Of a DNA stretch of 64,000 bases, positions 1 to 9,789 are shown one piece after another. The first letter of the stretch is position 1. Every line of letters begins with the position of its first letter. The notes under the pieces are model-generated. The model saw only the letters and a program-made list of their open reading frames with translations. It was not told the DNA's origin and did not search any database. The stretch spans positions 4,216,001-4,280,000 of the forward strand of contig NZ_JQMO01000003.1 of the NCBI RefSeq assembly GCF_000744785.1. Direction: 5' to 3'. Source of the DNA: Kitasatospora azatica KCTC 9699 (lineage in GTDB: Bacteria; Actinomycetota; Actinomycetes; Streptomycetales; Streptomycetaceae). Made by a program: the position numbers and the translations under genes.

Positions 1-126
1 TCGGAAGTCGCGGTGGCGGCGCAGCAGGCTCCGGCGGCGGTCGGCGGCCGGGGCGTGCGGGGTGGTGGTGCCTGCGGTGGTGGCGGCAGTGGTGGCGGTG
101 GCAGCAGCGGTGGCGGTGGTCTTCAT
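1..126 (-). CDS. MFS-type exporter, N-terminus only (runs off the window)
   Basis: Only the first 42 codons are in the window. They encode a Thr/Ala-rich leader followed by the Arg-rich stretch RRRSLLRRHRDFR, which is how many actinobacterial major facilitator superfamily exporters begin just before the first membrane helix. The ATG overlaps the stop of the upstream ArsR-type regulator (ATGA), so the two are translationally coupled and probably form a regulator-exporter operon. No membrane segment is visible yet, so the family call is inference from the N-terminal pattern and context. Confidence 0.6.
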   Translation of the reverse strand, partial: MKTTATAAATATTAATTAGTTTPHAPAADRRRSLLRRHRDFR

Positions 127-770
127 CAGGACTCCTCGGCGTTCATCAGCAGGGTCTGGAACTGGATCAGCACGGGCCGCGCCTCGGCCGGCACCGGCGC
201 CTCGGGGTCCGGAACGTGACGGCCGATCACCTCCATCAGCTCGGCGCCGAGTGCGCTGAGCTGGGCCGGGGTCATCCGGACGTCGCCCCAGTCGGACATG
301 TTTCCGGAGCCGATCCAGCCCCCGGTGAGCGGTTGGGCGAGCGCCTGCGCGGCCCGCTGGAAGCTGCGCTCCAGGTAGTGCCGCTTGTACTCGGACATCG
401 CCTGGCTGGTCTCCGGGTCGAGGGTCAGCTCGCTGGTGTTGAAGACCAACTTCGGGCTGATCCGCCGCCACCAGCGCTCGCGCTTGGTGCCGCGGCCCTC
501 CTCCTCCTCGATGAAGCCGTGCTCGGCGAGGTGGCGCAGGTGCCAGCTGACCGTGCCGGTGTTCTCGCCGAGTTGCTCGGCCAGTCGGGCGGAGGTGCTC
601 GGGCCCTGGTCGGTGAGCTGGTCCAGGATCCGCATCCGGAGCGGATGGGCCAGGGCCCGCAGGCTGCGCGGGTCGACGGTGCGGGCTTCGCGGGGTGTGT
701 GCTCGGGTGCTGCGTTCGAGGGTGCCGCGTTCGCTTGTGCTGCGTTCTCGGGTGGCGTGCTCTCGCTCAT
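126..770 (-). CDS. ArsR-type (winged-helix) transcriptional regulator
   Basis: A 214-residue cytoplasmic DNA-binding protein. After a disordered Ala/Pro-rich start comes a winged-helix domain (DPRSLRALAHPLRMRILDQL, then a recognition region around GENTGTVSWHLRHLAEHGF), followed by a basic wing (GRGTKRERWW). The C-terminal half is a longer effector or dimerisation region with no Cys-based metal site, so it is more likely to sense a small molecule than a metal. I start at the ATG of MSEST; a longer reading from position 833 would begin inside the operator. It is coupled to an MFS exporter and preceded by two mirror-image palindromes, so autoregulation is likely. Confidence 0.85.
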   Translation of the reverse strand: MSESTPPENAAQANAAPSNAAPEHTPREARTVDPRSLRALAHPLRMRILDQLTDQGPSTSARLAEQLGENTGTVSWHLRHLAEHGFIEEEEGRGTKRERWWRRISPKLVFNTSELTLDPETSQAMSEYKRHYLERSFQRAAQALAQPLTGGWIGSGNMSDWGDVRMTPAQLSALGAELMEVIGRHVPDPEAPVPAEARPVLIQFQTLLMNAEES

Positions 771-786
771 GGCAGGAACTCTAGCT

Positions 787-832
787 TGCAGAGAGTTCTC
801 TGCATAGCGATATCTGCAGAGAACTCTCTGCA
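787..832. promoter_or_regulatory. Duplicated palindromic operator of the ArsR-type regulator
   Basis: TGCAGAGAGTTCTCTGCA (787-804) and TGCAGAGAACTCTCTGCA (815-832) are each palindromes with 8-base arms around a 2-base centre, and are exact reverse complements of each other, separated by 10 bases. Centres are 28 bp apart. They lie 17 bp upstream of the regulator start and between it and dgt. That they bind the adjacent regulator is inference. Confidence 0.7.
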
Positions 833-891
833 TCTTTGAGGCCTGCGCGCTGCCGCCGATCCGTCACTGCCGCGGCGTACCGTGTGACCCA

Positions 892-2175
892 ATGGACAAC
901 GTCACGAAAGACGAGCACGCCGAAGCCCGCTGGGTGCCCGAGCCGGACAAGCGCCCCGGCCGCACCGCCTACCAGCGCGACCGCGCCCGGGTGCTGCACT
1001 CCGCCGCGCTGCGCCGACTGGCCGGCACCACCCAGGTGGTCGCCCCGATGCGCAGCGACTTCCCCCGCACCCGGCTCACCCACTCGCTCGAATGCGCCCA
1101 GGTGGGGCGGGAGTTGGGGGCCGCCCTGGGCTGCGACCCGGACTTGGTGGAGACCGCCTGCCTGGCCCATGACATCGGCCACCCGCCCTTCGGCCACACC
1201 GGCGAGGAGGCTCTGGACCAGGCCGCCGAGGCCTGCGGCGGATTCGAGGGGAACGCCCAGTCGCTGCGCATCCTGACCCGACTGGAGCCCAAGCGCTTCG
1301 CCCCGCAGGACGAGCAGCCGGCCCGGCTGGCCCCCTGGCCGGGCCGCAGCGTCGGCCTCAACCTGACCCGCGCCGCACTGGACGCCGCCACCAAGTACCC
1401 CTGGCCGCGCGGCGGCCACCCCACCGACCCGGACTCCGCCAAGTTCGGCGTCTACGGCGACGACCTGCCGGTCTTCCGCTGGCTGCGGTCCGGTGCGCCG
1501 CCCGGCGGCAAGTGCTTCGAGGCCACCGTGATGGACTGGTCCGACGACGTCGCCTACTCGACCCATGACGTGGAGGACGGCCTCTACGCCGGCCACATCG
1601 ACCCGACGGCGCTGCGCAGCCCCGAGGAGCGGGTCGAGCTCTTCAAGGTCGCCGAGCGGTACGCGCCCGGCGCCGAGCCGGAGGAGTTCGGCGAGGCGCT
1701 GGACCGCTTGCAGGCCGAGGAGTGGTGGCCGCGGGCCTACGACGGGACGGCCCGCGCCAGGGCCGGCCTGAAGGACCTCACCAGCCAGCTGATCGGCCGG
1801 TTCTGCCAGGCCGCCGAGCAGGCCACCCGGGCCAGGTACGGTCCGGGCCGGCTCACCCGGTACATGGCCGAGCTGGTGGTCCCGCGCTCGGTCCGACTGG
1901 AGTGCGCGGTGCTCAAGGCGGTCGCGGTGCGTTACGTGATGCAGCGCGACGAGCAGGCCAAGCTGCGGGCCAGTCAGCGGATCGTGATCGCCGAGCTGGC
2001 CTACGTACTGAGCCGGGAGGCACCGGTCGGCCTGGACCCGGTCTTCCACGCGCTGTACGAGGAGGCCGAGGACGACGGGGCGGCGCTGCGCGCGGTGATC
2101 GACCAGATCGCCACCCTGACCGACGCCTCGGCGCTGGCCATGCACTCCCGGCTGGTCGGCCAGGCCTGGACCTGA
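892..2175 (+). CDS. dgt: Deoxyguanosinetriphosphate triphosphohydrolase (dGTPase, HD family)
   Basis: Hydrolyses dGTP to deoxyguanosine and tripolyphosphate, helping control dNTP pools in the cytoplasm. The 427-residue protein shows the HD-domain metal ligands: His64 in THSLEC, the His93-Asp94 pair in AHDIGHPPFGHTGEE, and a later Asp in MDWSDDVAYSTHD (about 218-219). The length fits the actinobacterial dGTPase-like group. It lies 40 bp upstream of dnaG on the same strand, a pairing common in actinobacteria, so dNTP control and primer synthesis are probably co-transcribed. The ATG start is supported by the conserved N-terminus (RTAYQRDRARVLHSAALRRL). Confidence 0.93.
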   Translation: MDNVTKDEHAEARWVPEPDKRPGRTAYQRDRARVLHSAALRRLAGTTQVVAPMRSDFPRTRLTHSLECAQVGRELGAALGCDPDLVETACLAHDIGHPPFGHTGEEALDQAAEACGGFEGNAQSLRILTRLEPKRFAPQDEQPARLAPWPGRSVGLNLTRAALDAATKYPWPRGGHPTDPDSAKFGVYGDDLPVFRWLRSGAPPGGKCFEATVMDWSDDVAYSTHDVEDGLYAGHIDPTALRSPEERVELFKVAERYAPGAEPEEFGEALDRLQAEEWWPRAYDGTARARAGLKDLTSQLIGRFCQAAEQATRARYGPGRLTRYMAELVVPRSVRLECAVLKAVAVRYVMQRDEQAKLRASQRIVIAELAYVLSREAPVGLDPVFHALYEEAEDDGAALRAVIDQIATLTDASALAMHSRLVGQAWT

Positions 2176-2215
2176 GCATCGGGGGAAAACGGTCGTCAAC
2201 CCGTACACTCGCCAG

Positions 2216-4120
2216 GTGGCCGGGCGGATCAGGGATGAAGACGTACAGGCAGTGCGTGACGCGCTGCCCATCGACGTGGTCGTCGGCGACTATGTGCAGC
2301 TCGCCAACGGTGGCGGCGGCCAGCTGAAGGGCGTCTGCCCGTTCCACGACGAGAAGTCGGCCTCCTTCTACGTCAGCCCGAGCAAGGGCGTCTTCCACTG
2401 CTTCGGCTGCCAGGAGAGCGGCGACACGATCTCCTTCCTGATGAAGATCGAGCACTTCTCCTTCGCCGAGGCCGTCGAGCGGATGGCCGCCCAGGCCAAC
2501 ATCACGCTGCGGTACGAGGAGGGCGGCTACTCCTCGCGCGGCCAGCAGGGCGAGCGCACCCGGCTGGTCGAGGCGCACAAGGTGGCCGCCGCCTGGTACC
2601 GGGAGCAGCTGGAGACGCCCGAGGGCGAGATCGGCCGCGCCTTCCTGGCCGAGCGCGGCTTCGACGCCGAGGCGGCGGCCCGGTTCGGCGTCGGCTACGC
2701 ACCGGCCGGCTGGGAGCACCTGGTCCGCTACCTGCGCGGCAAGGGCTTCACCGACCGGGAGATCCTGCAGGGCGGCCTCGCCTCGCAGGGCCAGCGCGGC
2801 GGGTTGATCGACCGCTTCCGGGGCCGGCTGGTGTGGCCGATCCGGGACGTGGCCGGCGAGGTGGTCGGTTTCGGTGCGCGCCGGCTGCGCGAGGACGACA
2901 ACGGGCCGAAGTACCTCAACACCCCCGAGACGCCGATCTACAAGAAGTCCCATGTGCTCTACGGCATCGACCTGGCCAAGAAGGAGATCGCCAAGACCGG
3001 GCGGGCCGTGGTGGTCGAGGGCTACACCGATGTGATGGCCTGTCACCTCTCCGGCGTCACCACGGCGGTGGCCACCTGCGGTACGGCGTTCGCCGAGGAC
3101 CACATCAAGATCATCCGCCGGCTGCTGATGGACACCTCGCAGTACCGTGGCGAGACGGTCTTCACCTTCGACGGCGACGCGGCCGGCCAGAAGGCCGCGC
3201 TGCGCGCCTTCGAGGACGACCAGAAGTTCGCCGCCCGCACCTCAATCGCGATCACCCCCGGCGGCATGGACCCGTGCGAACTGCGGCTGGCCCAGGGCGA
3301 GGACGCGGTGCGCGAGCTGATCGCCAACCCGGTGCCGCTGTTCGAGTTCGCGCTGCGCTCCACGGTGGCCCGGCACCGGGTGGACGCGGCCGAGGGTCGC
3401 GCCGCCGCACTCGAGGAGGCGGCGCCGATCGTCGCCAAGATCAAGGACCCGTCGATCCGCCACGAGTACGCCGTCCAACTCGCGGGCCTGCTGGGCATTC
3501 TGGACGAGCAGTTCGTGGTGCGCCGGATCAGCCAGATCTCGCGCTGGCAGCGGGAGGCGCCGCAGCAGGCGCGAAGCCAGCGCGCACCACTGGCCCAGCA
3601 GCAGCCGCAACCCGTCCAGCAGCGCCCCGCGTTCCGCCTCAACCCGCGCGACCCGGCCCAGTTCGTCGAGCGCGAGCTGCTCAAACTCGCCCTCCAGCAC
3701 CCGGAGTTGGTCAGCCCGGCGTTCGACCAGTACGGCGAGGACGAGTTCCCGACCCCGCCGTACGCGGCGGTCCGCCGAGCCCTCGGCAAGGCCGGCGGCA
3801 CCAGCTACGGCGCGAGCGTGCCGAACTTCCTCGGGCTGGTCCAGGAGGCTGCCGAGGATGCCCAAGTCCGCTCTCTGGTCACCGAGTTGACGGTCGAGCC
3901 GATCCGCACCCGGCGCAAGCCGGACGAGATCTACGCGGGGGAGTTCCTGGTCAACCTGCGCCGCGCCGCGGTCCGGCGCCGGGTGGAGGAGGTCCGCGGC
4001 CAGCTCCAGCGACTCGGGAACCGGGCGACGGCCGAGGAGTTGGCGCCCGTGCAGCAGGAGCTGTGGGCGCTCCAGCAGTACGACGACAACCTGAAGGTGC
4101 GCGGCGCGGCCGGGCTCTAG
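2216..4120 (+). CDS. dnaG: DNA primase DnaG
   Basis: Makes the RNA primers for lagging-strand synthesis at the replication fork. The 634-residue protein has the N-terminal CHC2 zinc finger (Cys41, His44, Cys62, Cys65 in CPFHDEKS and FHCFGCQ), then the catalytic core with the TOPRIM domain (AVVVEGYTDVMA, about 264-275; FDGDAAGQKAA, about 322-332), and a C-terminal helicase-binding region of about 150 residues after a Gln/Pro-rich linker at about 455-480. Translation starts at GTG. No internal stop or missing ligand is seen. Downstream lies a group-2 sigma factor gene, the same order I recall for the hrdA locus of Streptomyces. Confidence 0.95.
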   Translation: MAGRIRDEDVQAVRDALPIDVVVGDYVQLANGGGGQLKGVCPFHDEKSASFYVSPSKGVFHCFGCQESGDTISFLMKIEHFSFAEAVERMAAQANITLRYEEGGYSSRGQQGERTRLVEAHKVAAAWYREQLETPEGEIGRAFLAERGFDAEAAARFGVGYAPAGWEHLVRYLRGKGFTDREILQGGLASQGQRGGLIDRFRGRLVWPIRDVAGEVVGFGARRLREDDNGPKYLNTPETPIYKKSHVLYGIDLAKKEIAKTGRAVVVEGYTDVMACHLSGVTTAVATCGTAFAEDHIKIIRRLLMDTSQYRGETVFTFDGDAAGQKAALRAFEDDQKFAARTSIAITPGGMDPCELRLAQGEDAVRELIANPVPLFEFALRSTVARHRVDAAEGRAAALEEAAPIVAKIKDPSIRHEYAVQLAGLLGILDEQFVVRRISQISRWQREAPQQARSQRAPLAQQQPQPVQQRPAFRLNPRDPAQFVERELLKLALQHPELVSPAFDQYGEDEFPTPPYAAVRRALGKAGGTSYGASVPNFLGLVQEAAEDAQVRSLVTELTVEPIRTRRKPDEIYAGEFLVNLRRAAVRRRVEEVRGQLQRLGNRATAEELAPVQQELWALQQYDDNLKVRGAAGL

Positions 4121-4151
4121 GTGAAAGTAGGCGCACGCCCCTCGGCGGGGG

Positions 4152-4171
4152 AGTGTGGCGTACCCCACACT
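4152..4171. promoter_or_regulatory. Inverted repeat upstream of the sigma factor gene
   Basis: AGTGTGG and CCACACT flank CGTACC in the 92-bp gap between dnaG and the sigma factor. It could be a weak hairpin separating the two genes or a regulator site in the sigma-factor promoter; the sequence does not distinguish these. Confidence 0.35.
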
Positions 4172-4212
4172 GAAGGGGTCCTCGTTCCAGGCCTCAGCAG
4201 AGGTGGGTCCCT

Positions 4213-5346
<1,134 letters not shown>

Positions 5347-5350
5347 CGAA

Positions 5351-5388
5351 GGCCCGCCCCGCCCGCGGGTCGGCGGGTGGGGCGGGCC
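5351..5388. terminator. Bidirectional stem-loop between sigma factor and GH92 genes
   Basis: Two 16-base arms (5351-5366 and 5373-5388) pair with one mismatch around a 6-base loop. The hairpin sits between two convergent genes, just after the sigma-factor stop, and has no T-tract, as is usual for this GC range. Confidence 0.75.
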
Positions 5389-5419
5389 GGCCGGCGGCTC
5401 GCGGTCCGGGCTCGGGCGG

Positions 5420-8200
5420 TCAGTGCGGGACCGTCCAGCGCTGGGCGCCGGTACCGTTGCAGCCCCAGATCTGGAGCTGCGTACCGTCGGTGGTGTTGCT
5501 GTTCGGCAGATCCAGGCAGAGGCCGGACGGCGGGTTGACCAGTGAGCCGTCCGAGCGCGGCCACCACTGCTGGGCCCCGGTGCCGTTGCACGGCCACAGG
5601 TCCACCAGGTTGCCGGCCGTCGTCCCACTGTGCACGACGTCCAGGCAGGAGCCGAGGACCTGGACGCTGCCGTCCGAGGCCAGGGTCCACTGCTGGGCGC
5701 CGGTGCCGTTGCAGTCCCAGATCTGGATCTTGTTGCCCCAGCTGGTCTGGCTGTGGTAGTCGTCCACGCACTTGCCGGCCAGGCCGGTGATCGGGCCGGT
5801 GACCGGCATGGCCGGACCGGTGTCGAAGGACGGCGGGGCGTTCGCCGCCGCCGTGCCCCAGCCGGGCGAGTCGGTGCTGCTGAGCCCGTAGGCCAGCGTG
5901 CCGCCGTGCTGCACGAAGTCCTCGCTCAGCCACGGCTGCTGGGACCAGGAGCCGTTGACCTGAAGGCTGGTGACATAGGGCGTGTTGCCGGTCGCGCCCG
6001 GCGCGGTGATGTCGATCGTCACCCCGTTGCCCCGGCTGATCGTGATGGCCGGGAAGAGCGGGCTGGCCAACGCCAGTTCGGCCCGCCCGGGGATCTCCGG
6101 GTACATCCCGACGGCGGCCCAGACGGCCCAGGCGGACATCTGGCCGAGGTCGTCGTTGCCGACCTCGCCGTTCGGACCCCACGAGAACAGCGTGGTCAGC
6201 GCCTGGCGGACCACAGCCTCGGTCCGGTCGGGCCGGCCCGCGTAGTCGTAGAGCCAGGGGATGGCCGAGGACGGCTCGTTGCCGAGGTAGGCGCCCGCCG
6301 AGTTCGGGCCCGCGTTCAGGCCGTTGCCGAAGAGCGAGTCCAACCGGGAGACCACCGGGCCCGGGCCGCCCAGCGCGGCGATCAGACCCTTGGGGTTCTG
6401 CGGCACCAGCCAGGTGTACTGGGCGCCGTTGCCCTCCACCCACCCGCTCTGCGAGGTCGGGTCGAAGCCCGGCCAGCTGTGGTCGGCGTTGCGCGGCTGG
6501 AGGTAGTGGTTGTCCTGGTTGAGGATGTCGCGCCAGTTCGAGGACTGGTGCAGCAGCACGTCGTGGATCGCCGTGTCGCCCAGCCGGCCCGCGAGTTGGG
6601 AGATCGCGAAGTCGGCGGTGGCGTACTCCAGGGTGGCCGCGGCGGCGCCCCAGCCGATGCCGTTCGGCACGAAGCCCTCGGTGTGCTCGCTGGCCTGGCC
6701 GGGCCGCTCGTTGTCCTTGACGGTGCCCTGCCAGGACTGCCAGAGAAGGCTCCAGTAGTCGAAGTCGGTGGCGCCGAAGGCGAACAGGTTGCTGCCGATG
6801 ATCGGCAACGGGTCGCCGATCATCACCCCGGTGTTGCCGTTCGCCAGCGTCCAGCGGTCCAGATACCCCGCCTGCGCCCCCTGGTTGACGATCGACTGGG
6901 CGACGTCCGAGGCCTGCTGCGGGGCCAGCAGCGCCAGCAACTGCGCCTGGGAGCGGTAGACGTCCCAGCCGGAGAAGTCGGCGTACTCGGCGTGGCCTGC
7001 CGGGACGGTGTGGAGCTGCCCGTCGAATCCCGGGTAGCGGCCGTCCGTGTCGCTGAACACGCTCGGGTCCTGCAGGGCGTGGTACAGCGCGCTGTAGAAG
7101 GTCACGGTGTCGAAGATGTTCCCGCCGGCCACCGCGATCCGCCCCAGCATGCCGTTCCACCCTCCCCGGGTCAGCGAGCTGACCTGGCTGAAGCTGTAAC
7201 CCCCCTGCTCGGCCTGGAGGTTGGCGTACGCGTTGTCCGCGCTGACGAAGGAGATCCCGACCTTCGCCGTGACGGTCCGGTTGGCCGAGGTGTCGAAGGA
7301 GACCTGGGCCGACGACCCGCCACTGACACTGCTGCTCGCGAACGGGTGGTCGAAGACCACCGAGAAGAACAGCCGGTAGTGGTTGCCGGTGCCGCAGAAG
7401 TTGCCGCTGTCGGTGTAGCCGGCGATCCCGTTGGAGCTGACCGCCACGCTGCCGGTGGCGGCGTTGAAGGCCTTGCCGGCGTCCACCGTGAGCGAGGCGG
7501 TCTGGCCGGCCGGATAGCTGAACTGGGCGATGCCCGAGCGTTGGGTGACCGCCAGGTCGGTTCTGATCCCGTTGTCGAAGGTGACCGAGTAAGTCCCTGG
7601 CGAGGACGACTCGTTGCTGTGTGAGAAGGTCGAGTAGCCGGGCGAGCCGCTGCCGAGGAACGGCAGGAACGGGACGTTGCCGTAGTCCCCGCAGCCCGCC
7701 CCGGATATGTGGGTGAGGCTGAACCCGCGGATCCGGTTGTCGTCGTAGTCGTAGCCGCCGTGCTGGTACGTGACCGTGTCGGGGCTCCACTGGATCATGC
7801 CCAGCGGTGCGACCGCGCCGGGGAAGGTGTTGCCGGCCCCACCGCCGTTGCCGTAGTCGACCGCACCCTGCTGGGTGCCGACGAAGGTGTTCACCCACTG
7901 GGCCGGGTCGTTGACCGTGATCCGCGCCACGGCGCCGCGCGCGTTGGTGGGCGTGTGGGTGGATGGCGCGGAGGCCTGGGTGGGCAGCGCGGAGGAATGC
8001 GTGGACTGGATGCAGCTCGCGCTCACCAGGGCGGCGCAGGCGGCCAGGGCGACCTTCCCGCGCGGCCGGGCGGGGCGCGCGGGACGAGGGGGACGCGGGG
8101 GTGGGGTGGGACCCTTGGAGCCGCCTGGGCGGCGCCGCGGGCGAGGGGGCCGAAGAGGCCGCAGGGGGCGCGTGATTCTCTGGCGTGGCAGGATGCGCAC
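5420..8200 (-). CDS. Secreted glycoside hydrolase family 92 alpha-mannosidase with C-terminal ricin-type CBM13
   Basis: Predicted calcium-dependent exo-alpha-mannosidase acting outside the cell on mannose-rich glycans. After a basic N-terminus and a hydrophobic segment ending in the lipobox-like LVSASC, the GH92 catalytic region spans roughly residues 100-780, with WVNTFVGT, GAGNTFPGAVAPLGMIQWSPDT, SLTHISGAGCGDYGN and GNDDLGQMSAW. The last about 130 residues form a beta-trefoil CBM13 with three Q-x-W-type repeats (QQWTLA, QQWWPR, QRWTVPH). I choose the GTG at 8200 because a strong AGGAGG lies 9 bases before it; a longer ATG reading starts at 8251. Its neighbours are unrelated, so it is probably a single-gene unit. 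Confidence 0.9.
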   Translation of the reverse strand: MRILPRQRITRPLRPLRPPRPRRRPGGSKGPTPPPRPPRPARPARPRGKVALAACAALVSASCIQSTHSSALPTQASAPSTHTPTNARGAVARITVNDPAQWVNTFVGTQQGAVDYGNGGGAGNTFPGAVAPLGMIQWSPDTVTYQHGGYDYDDNRIRGFSLTHISGAGCGDYGNVPFLPFLGSGSPGYSTFSHSNESSSPGTYSVTFDNGIRTDLAVTQRSGIAQFSYPAGQTASLTVDAGKAFNAATGSVAVSSNGIAGYTDSGNFCGTGNHYRLFFSVVFDHPFASSSVSGGSSAQVSFDTSANRTVTAKVGISFVSADNAYANLQAEQGGYSFSQVSSLTRGGWNGMLGRIAVAGGNIFDTVTFYSALYHALQDPSVFSDTDGRYPGFDGQLHTVPAGHAEYADFSGWDVYRSQAQLLALLAPQQASDVAQSIVNQGAQAGYLDRWTLANGNTGVMIGDPLPIIGSNLFAFGATDFDYWSLLWQSWQGTVKDNERPGQASEHTEGFVPNGIGWGAAAATLEYATADFAISQLAGRLGDTAIHDVLLHQSSNWRDILNQDNHYLQPRNADHSWPGFDPTSQSGWVEGNGAQYTWLVPQNPKGLIAALGGPGPVVSRLDSLFGNGLNAGPNSAGAYLGNEPSSAIPWLYDYAGRPDRTEAVVRQALTTLFSWGPNGEVGNDDLGQMSAWAVWAAVGMYPEIPGRAELALASPLFPAITISRGNGVTIDITAPGATGNTPYVTSLQVNGSWSQQPWLSEDFVQHGGTLAYGLSSTDSPGWGTAAANAPPSFDTGPAMPVTGPITGLAGKCVDDYHSQTSWGNKIQIWDCNGTGAQQWTLASDGSVQVLGSCLDVVHSGTTAGNLVDLWPCNGTGAQQWWPRSDGSLVNPPSGLCLDLPNSNTTDGTQLQIWGCNGTGAQRWTVPH

Positions 8201-8212
8201 GTGAACTCCCTC

Positions 8213-8314
8213 CTGACTCAGAGTCAGTGTTCCCGTGCGGTACGTAATCATTCTACGGATCGGTCATCTGTTCATCTGACTTTCTCGGCGTGGCTCTTCT
8301 GACCAAGGGTCAGA
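8213..8314. promoter_or_regulatory. Two inverted repeats upstream of the GH92 gene
   Basis: CTGACTCAGAGTCAG (8213-8227) is a perfect palindrome with a single central base; TCTGACCAAGGGTCAGA (8298-8314) is a second palindrome with a 3-base centre. Both share the CTGAC/GTCAG half-site and lie in the short gap between the glutamate decarboxylase stop and the GH92 start. They look like operator sites for a sugar-responsive repressor; the regulator is not in the window. Confidence 0.5.
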
Positions 8315-8343
8315 CTGTGATAATGGGGCCTGCGGGCTTGGTC

Positions 8344-9750
8344 CTAGTGGTGGAACCCGCTCGTGGGCTCGATTCCCCGCTCCTGCAACGGCCCCGGCTG
8401 GTGCAGCAGTTCGGGCAGCAGTCGGGCCAGGTCGGCGAGCAGCAGGTCCGCCAGGTCGAGGGTGAACCCGTTGCGGCAGACCACGCGCAGCACCGACAGG
8501 TCGGTCCGGTTGTCGGGGAAGGTGTAGGCCGGCACCTGCCAGCCGCGCTCGCGCAGCCGCCGCGACACGTCGAAGACGTCGAAGGCCGTCACGTGCTCGG
8601 CCACCGTGAAGGCGAACACCGGCAGCTCGTCGCCCTTGGTGAGCAGCCGGAAGGCGCCCAACTTCTCGATCCCGGTGGCCAGATGGCGGGCCACATGGCG
8701 ACAGGACTGCTGCACCGCGCGGTACCCCTCGAAGCCCAGGCGCAGGAAGGTGTAGTACTGCGCGACCACCTCGGCGCCGGGCCGGGAGAAGTTCAGCGCG
8801 AAGGTGGGCATGTCGCCGCCCAGGTAGTTGACCTTGAAGACCAACTCCTCGGGCAGCGCCTCCTGGTCGCGCCACAGCGCCCAGCCGACACCCGGGTAGA
8901 CCAGGCCGTACTTGTGGCCCGAGGTGTTGATCGAGGCGACCCGCGGCAGCCGGAAGTCCCAGACCAGCTCCGGGTCCAGGAAGGGCGCCACCATGGCCCC
9001 TGACGCACCGTCGACATGCACCGGGATGTCCAGGCCGGTGCGGTGCTGCAGCTCGTCCAGTGCCGCGCAGATCTGCGCGACCGGCTCGTAGGACCCGTCG
9101 AAGGTGGAGCCCAGCACCCCGACCACGCCGATGGTGTTCTCGTCGCACAGCGCCACCGCCGAGGGCGCGTCCAGGTGGTAGCGCTCGCCCTCCATCGGCG
9201 CGAGCCGGCACTCCACCTCCCAGAAGTTGCAGAACTTCTCCCAGCAGACCTGGACGTTGGCGCCCATCACCAGGTTCGGTCGGGCCCCGGCGTCGTAACG
9301 GGCCTGGTTGCGGCGCATCCAGCGGCGCTTGAGCGCCAGCCCCGCCAGCATGCAGGCCTCGCTGGAACCGGTGGTGGAGCAGCCCACCGCCCGGTCCGGC
9401 TCGGGCGCGTGCCACAGGTCGGCCAGGATCGCCACGCAGCGCCGCTCCAACTCGGCGGTCTGCGGGTACTCGTCCTTGTCGATCATGTTCTTGTCGAGGC
9501 ACTCCGCCATCAACCGGTCGGCCTGCTCCTCCATCGTGGTGGTGACGAAGGTGGCCAGGTTGAGCTTGGCGTTGCCGTCCAGCATCAGCTCGTCGTGGAT
9601 CAGCTGGTAGGCGATGTGCGGCGGCAGCGGCGTCCGGTGCAGCCGGTGCTTGGGCGGGGCCTGGCGCATCGCTCCTATCGGATCGGCCTCGCCCAGCAGG
9701 GCGCTGACGCTCAGTCGGTGGTCCTCGCTCGTGCCCTTGTGCAGCGCCAT
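8344..9750 (-). CDS. gad: Glutamate decarboxylase (PLP-dependent)
   Basis: Converts L-glutamate to GABA and CO2, consuming a proton; usually linked to acid stress or GABA metabolism. The 468-residue cytoplasmic protein is a full-length fold-type I PLP enzyme of the GadA/GadB group. Visible features are the N-terminal region PLPPHIAYQLIHDELMLDGN, the cofactor-binding TTGSSEA (about 126-132), HVDGASGA with Asp247, and the Schiff-base lysine Lys280 in NTSGHKYGLVYPG. No glutamate:GABA antiporter gene is adjacent, so the acid-resistance role is not established here. The start at 9750 gives MALHKGTSED, consistent with homologues. Confidence 0.93.
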   Translation of the reverse strand: MALHKGTSEDHRLSVSALLGEADPIGAMRQAPPKHRLHRTPLPPHIAYQLIHDELMLDGNAKLNLATFVTTTMEEQADRLMAECLDKNMIDKDEYPQTAELERRCVAILADLWHAPEPDRAVGCSTTGSSEACMLAGLALKRRWMRRNQARYDAGARPNLVMGANVQVCWEKFCNFWEVECRLAPMEGERYHLDAPSAVALCDENTIGVVGVLGSTFDGSYEPVAQICAALDELQHRTGLDIPVHVDGASGAMVAPFLDPELVWDFRLPRVASINTSGHKYGLVYPGVGWALWRDQEALPEELVFKVNYLGGDMPTFALNFSRPGAEVVAQYYTFLRLGFEGYRAVQQSCRHVARHLATGIEKLGAFRLLTKGDELPVFAFTVAEHVTAFDVFDVSRRLRERGWQVPAYTFPDNRTDLSVLRVVCRNGFTLDLADLLLADLARLLPELLHQPGPLQERGIEPTSGFHH

Positions 9751-9789
9751 GCGGGAGTTGCCCTTCGCTCGGGTGCCGTTCTCCTCACG

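Noticed and set aside
771..833. Upstream ATG extending the ArsR-type regulator by 21 residues
   Set aside because: The extension would be coded by the palindromic operator itself and starts with an odd sequence; MSEST at 770 is the natural start.
781..2271. 496-residue open frame on the minus strand over dgt
   Set aside because: It is the opposite-strand shadow of a highly GC-biased gene; the product is Gly/Arg/Ala-rich with no domain, whereas the plus strand gives a complete dGTPase.
5630..7624. 664-residue plus-strand frame over the GH92 gene
   Set aside because: Antisense shadow rich in Arg, Gly, Val with no motifs; the minus strand encodes a full GH92 enzyme with lectin tail.
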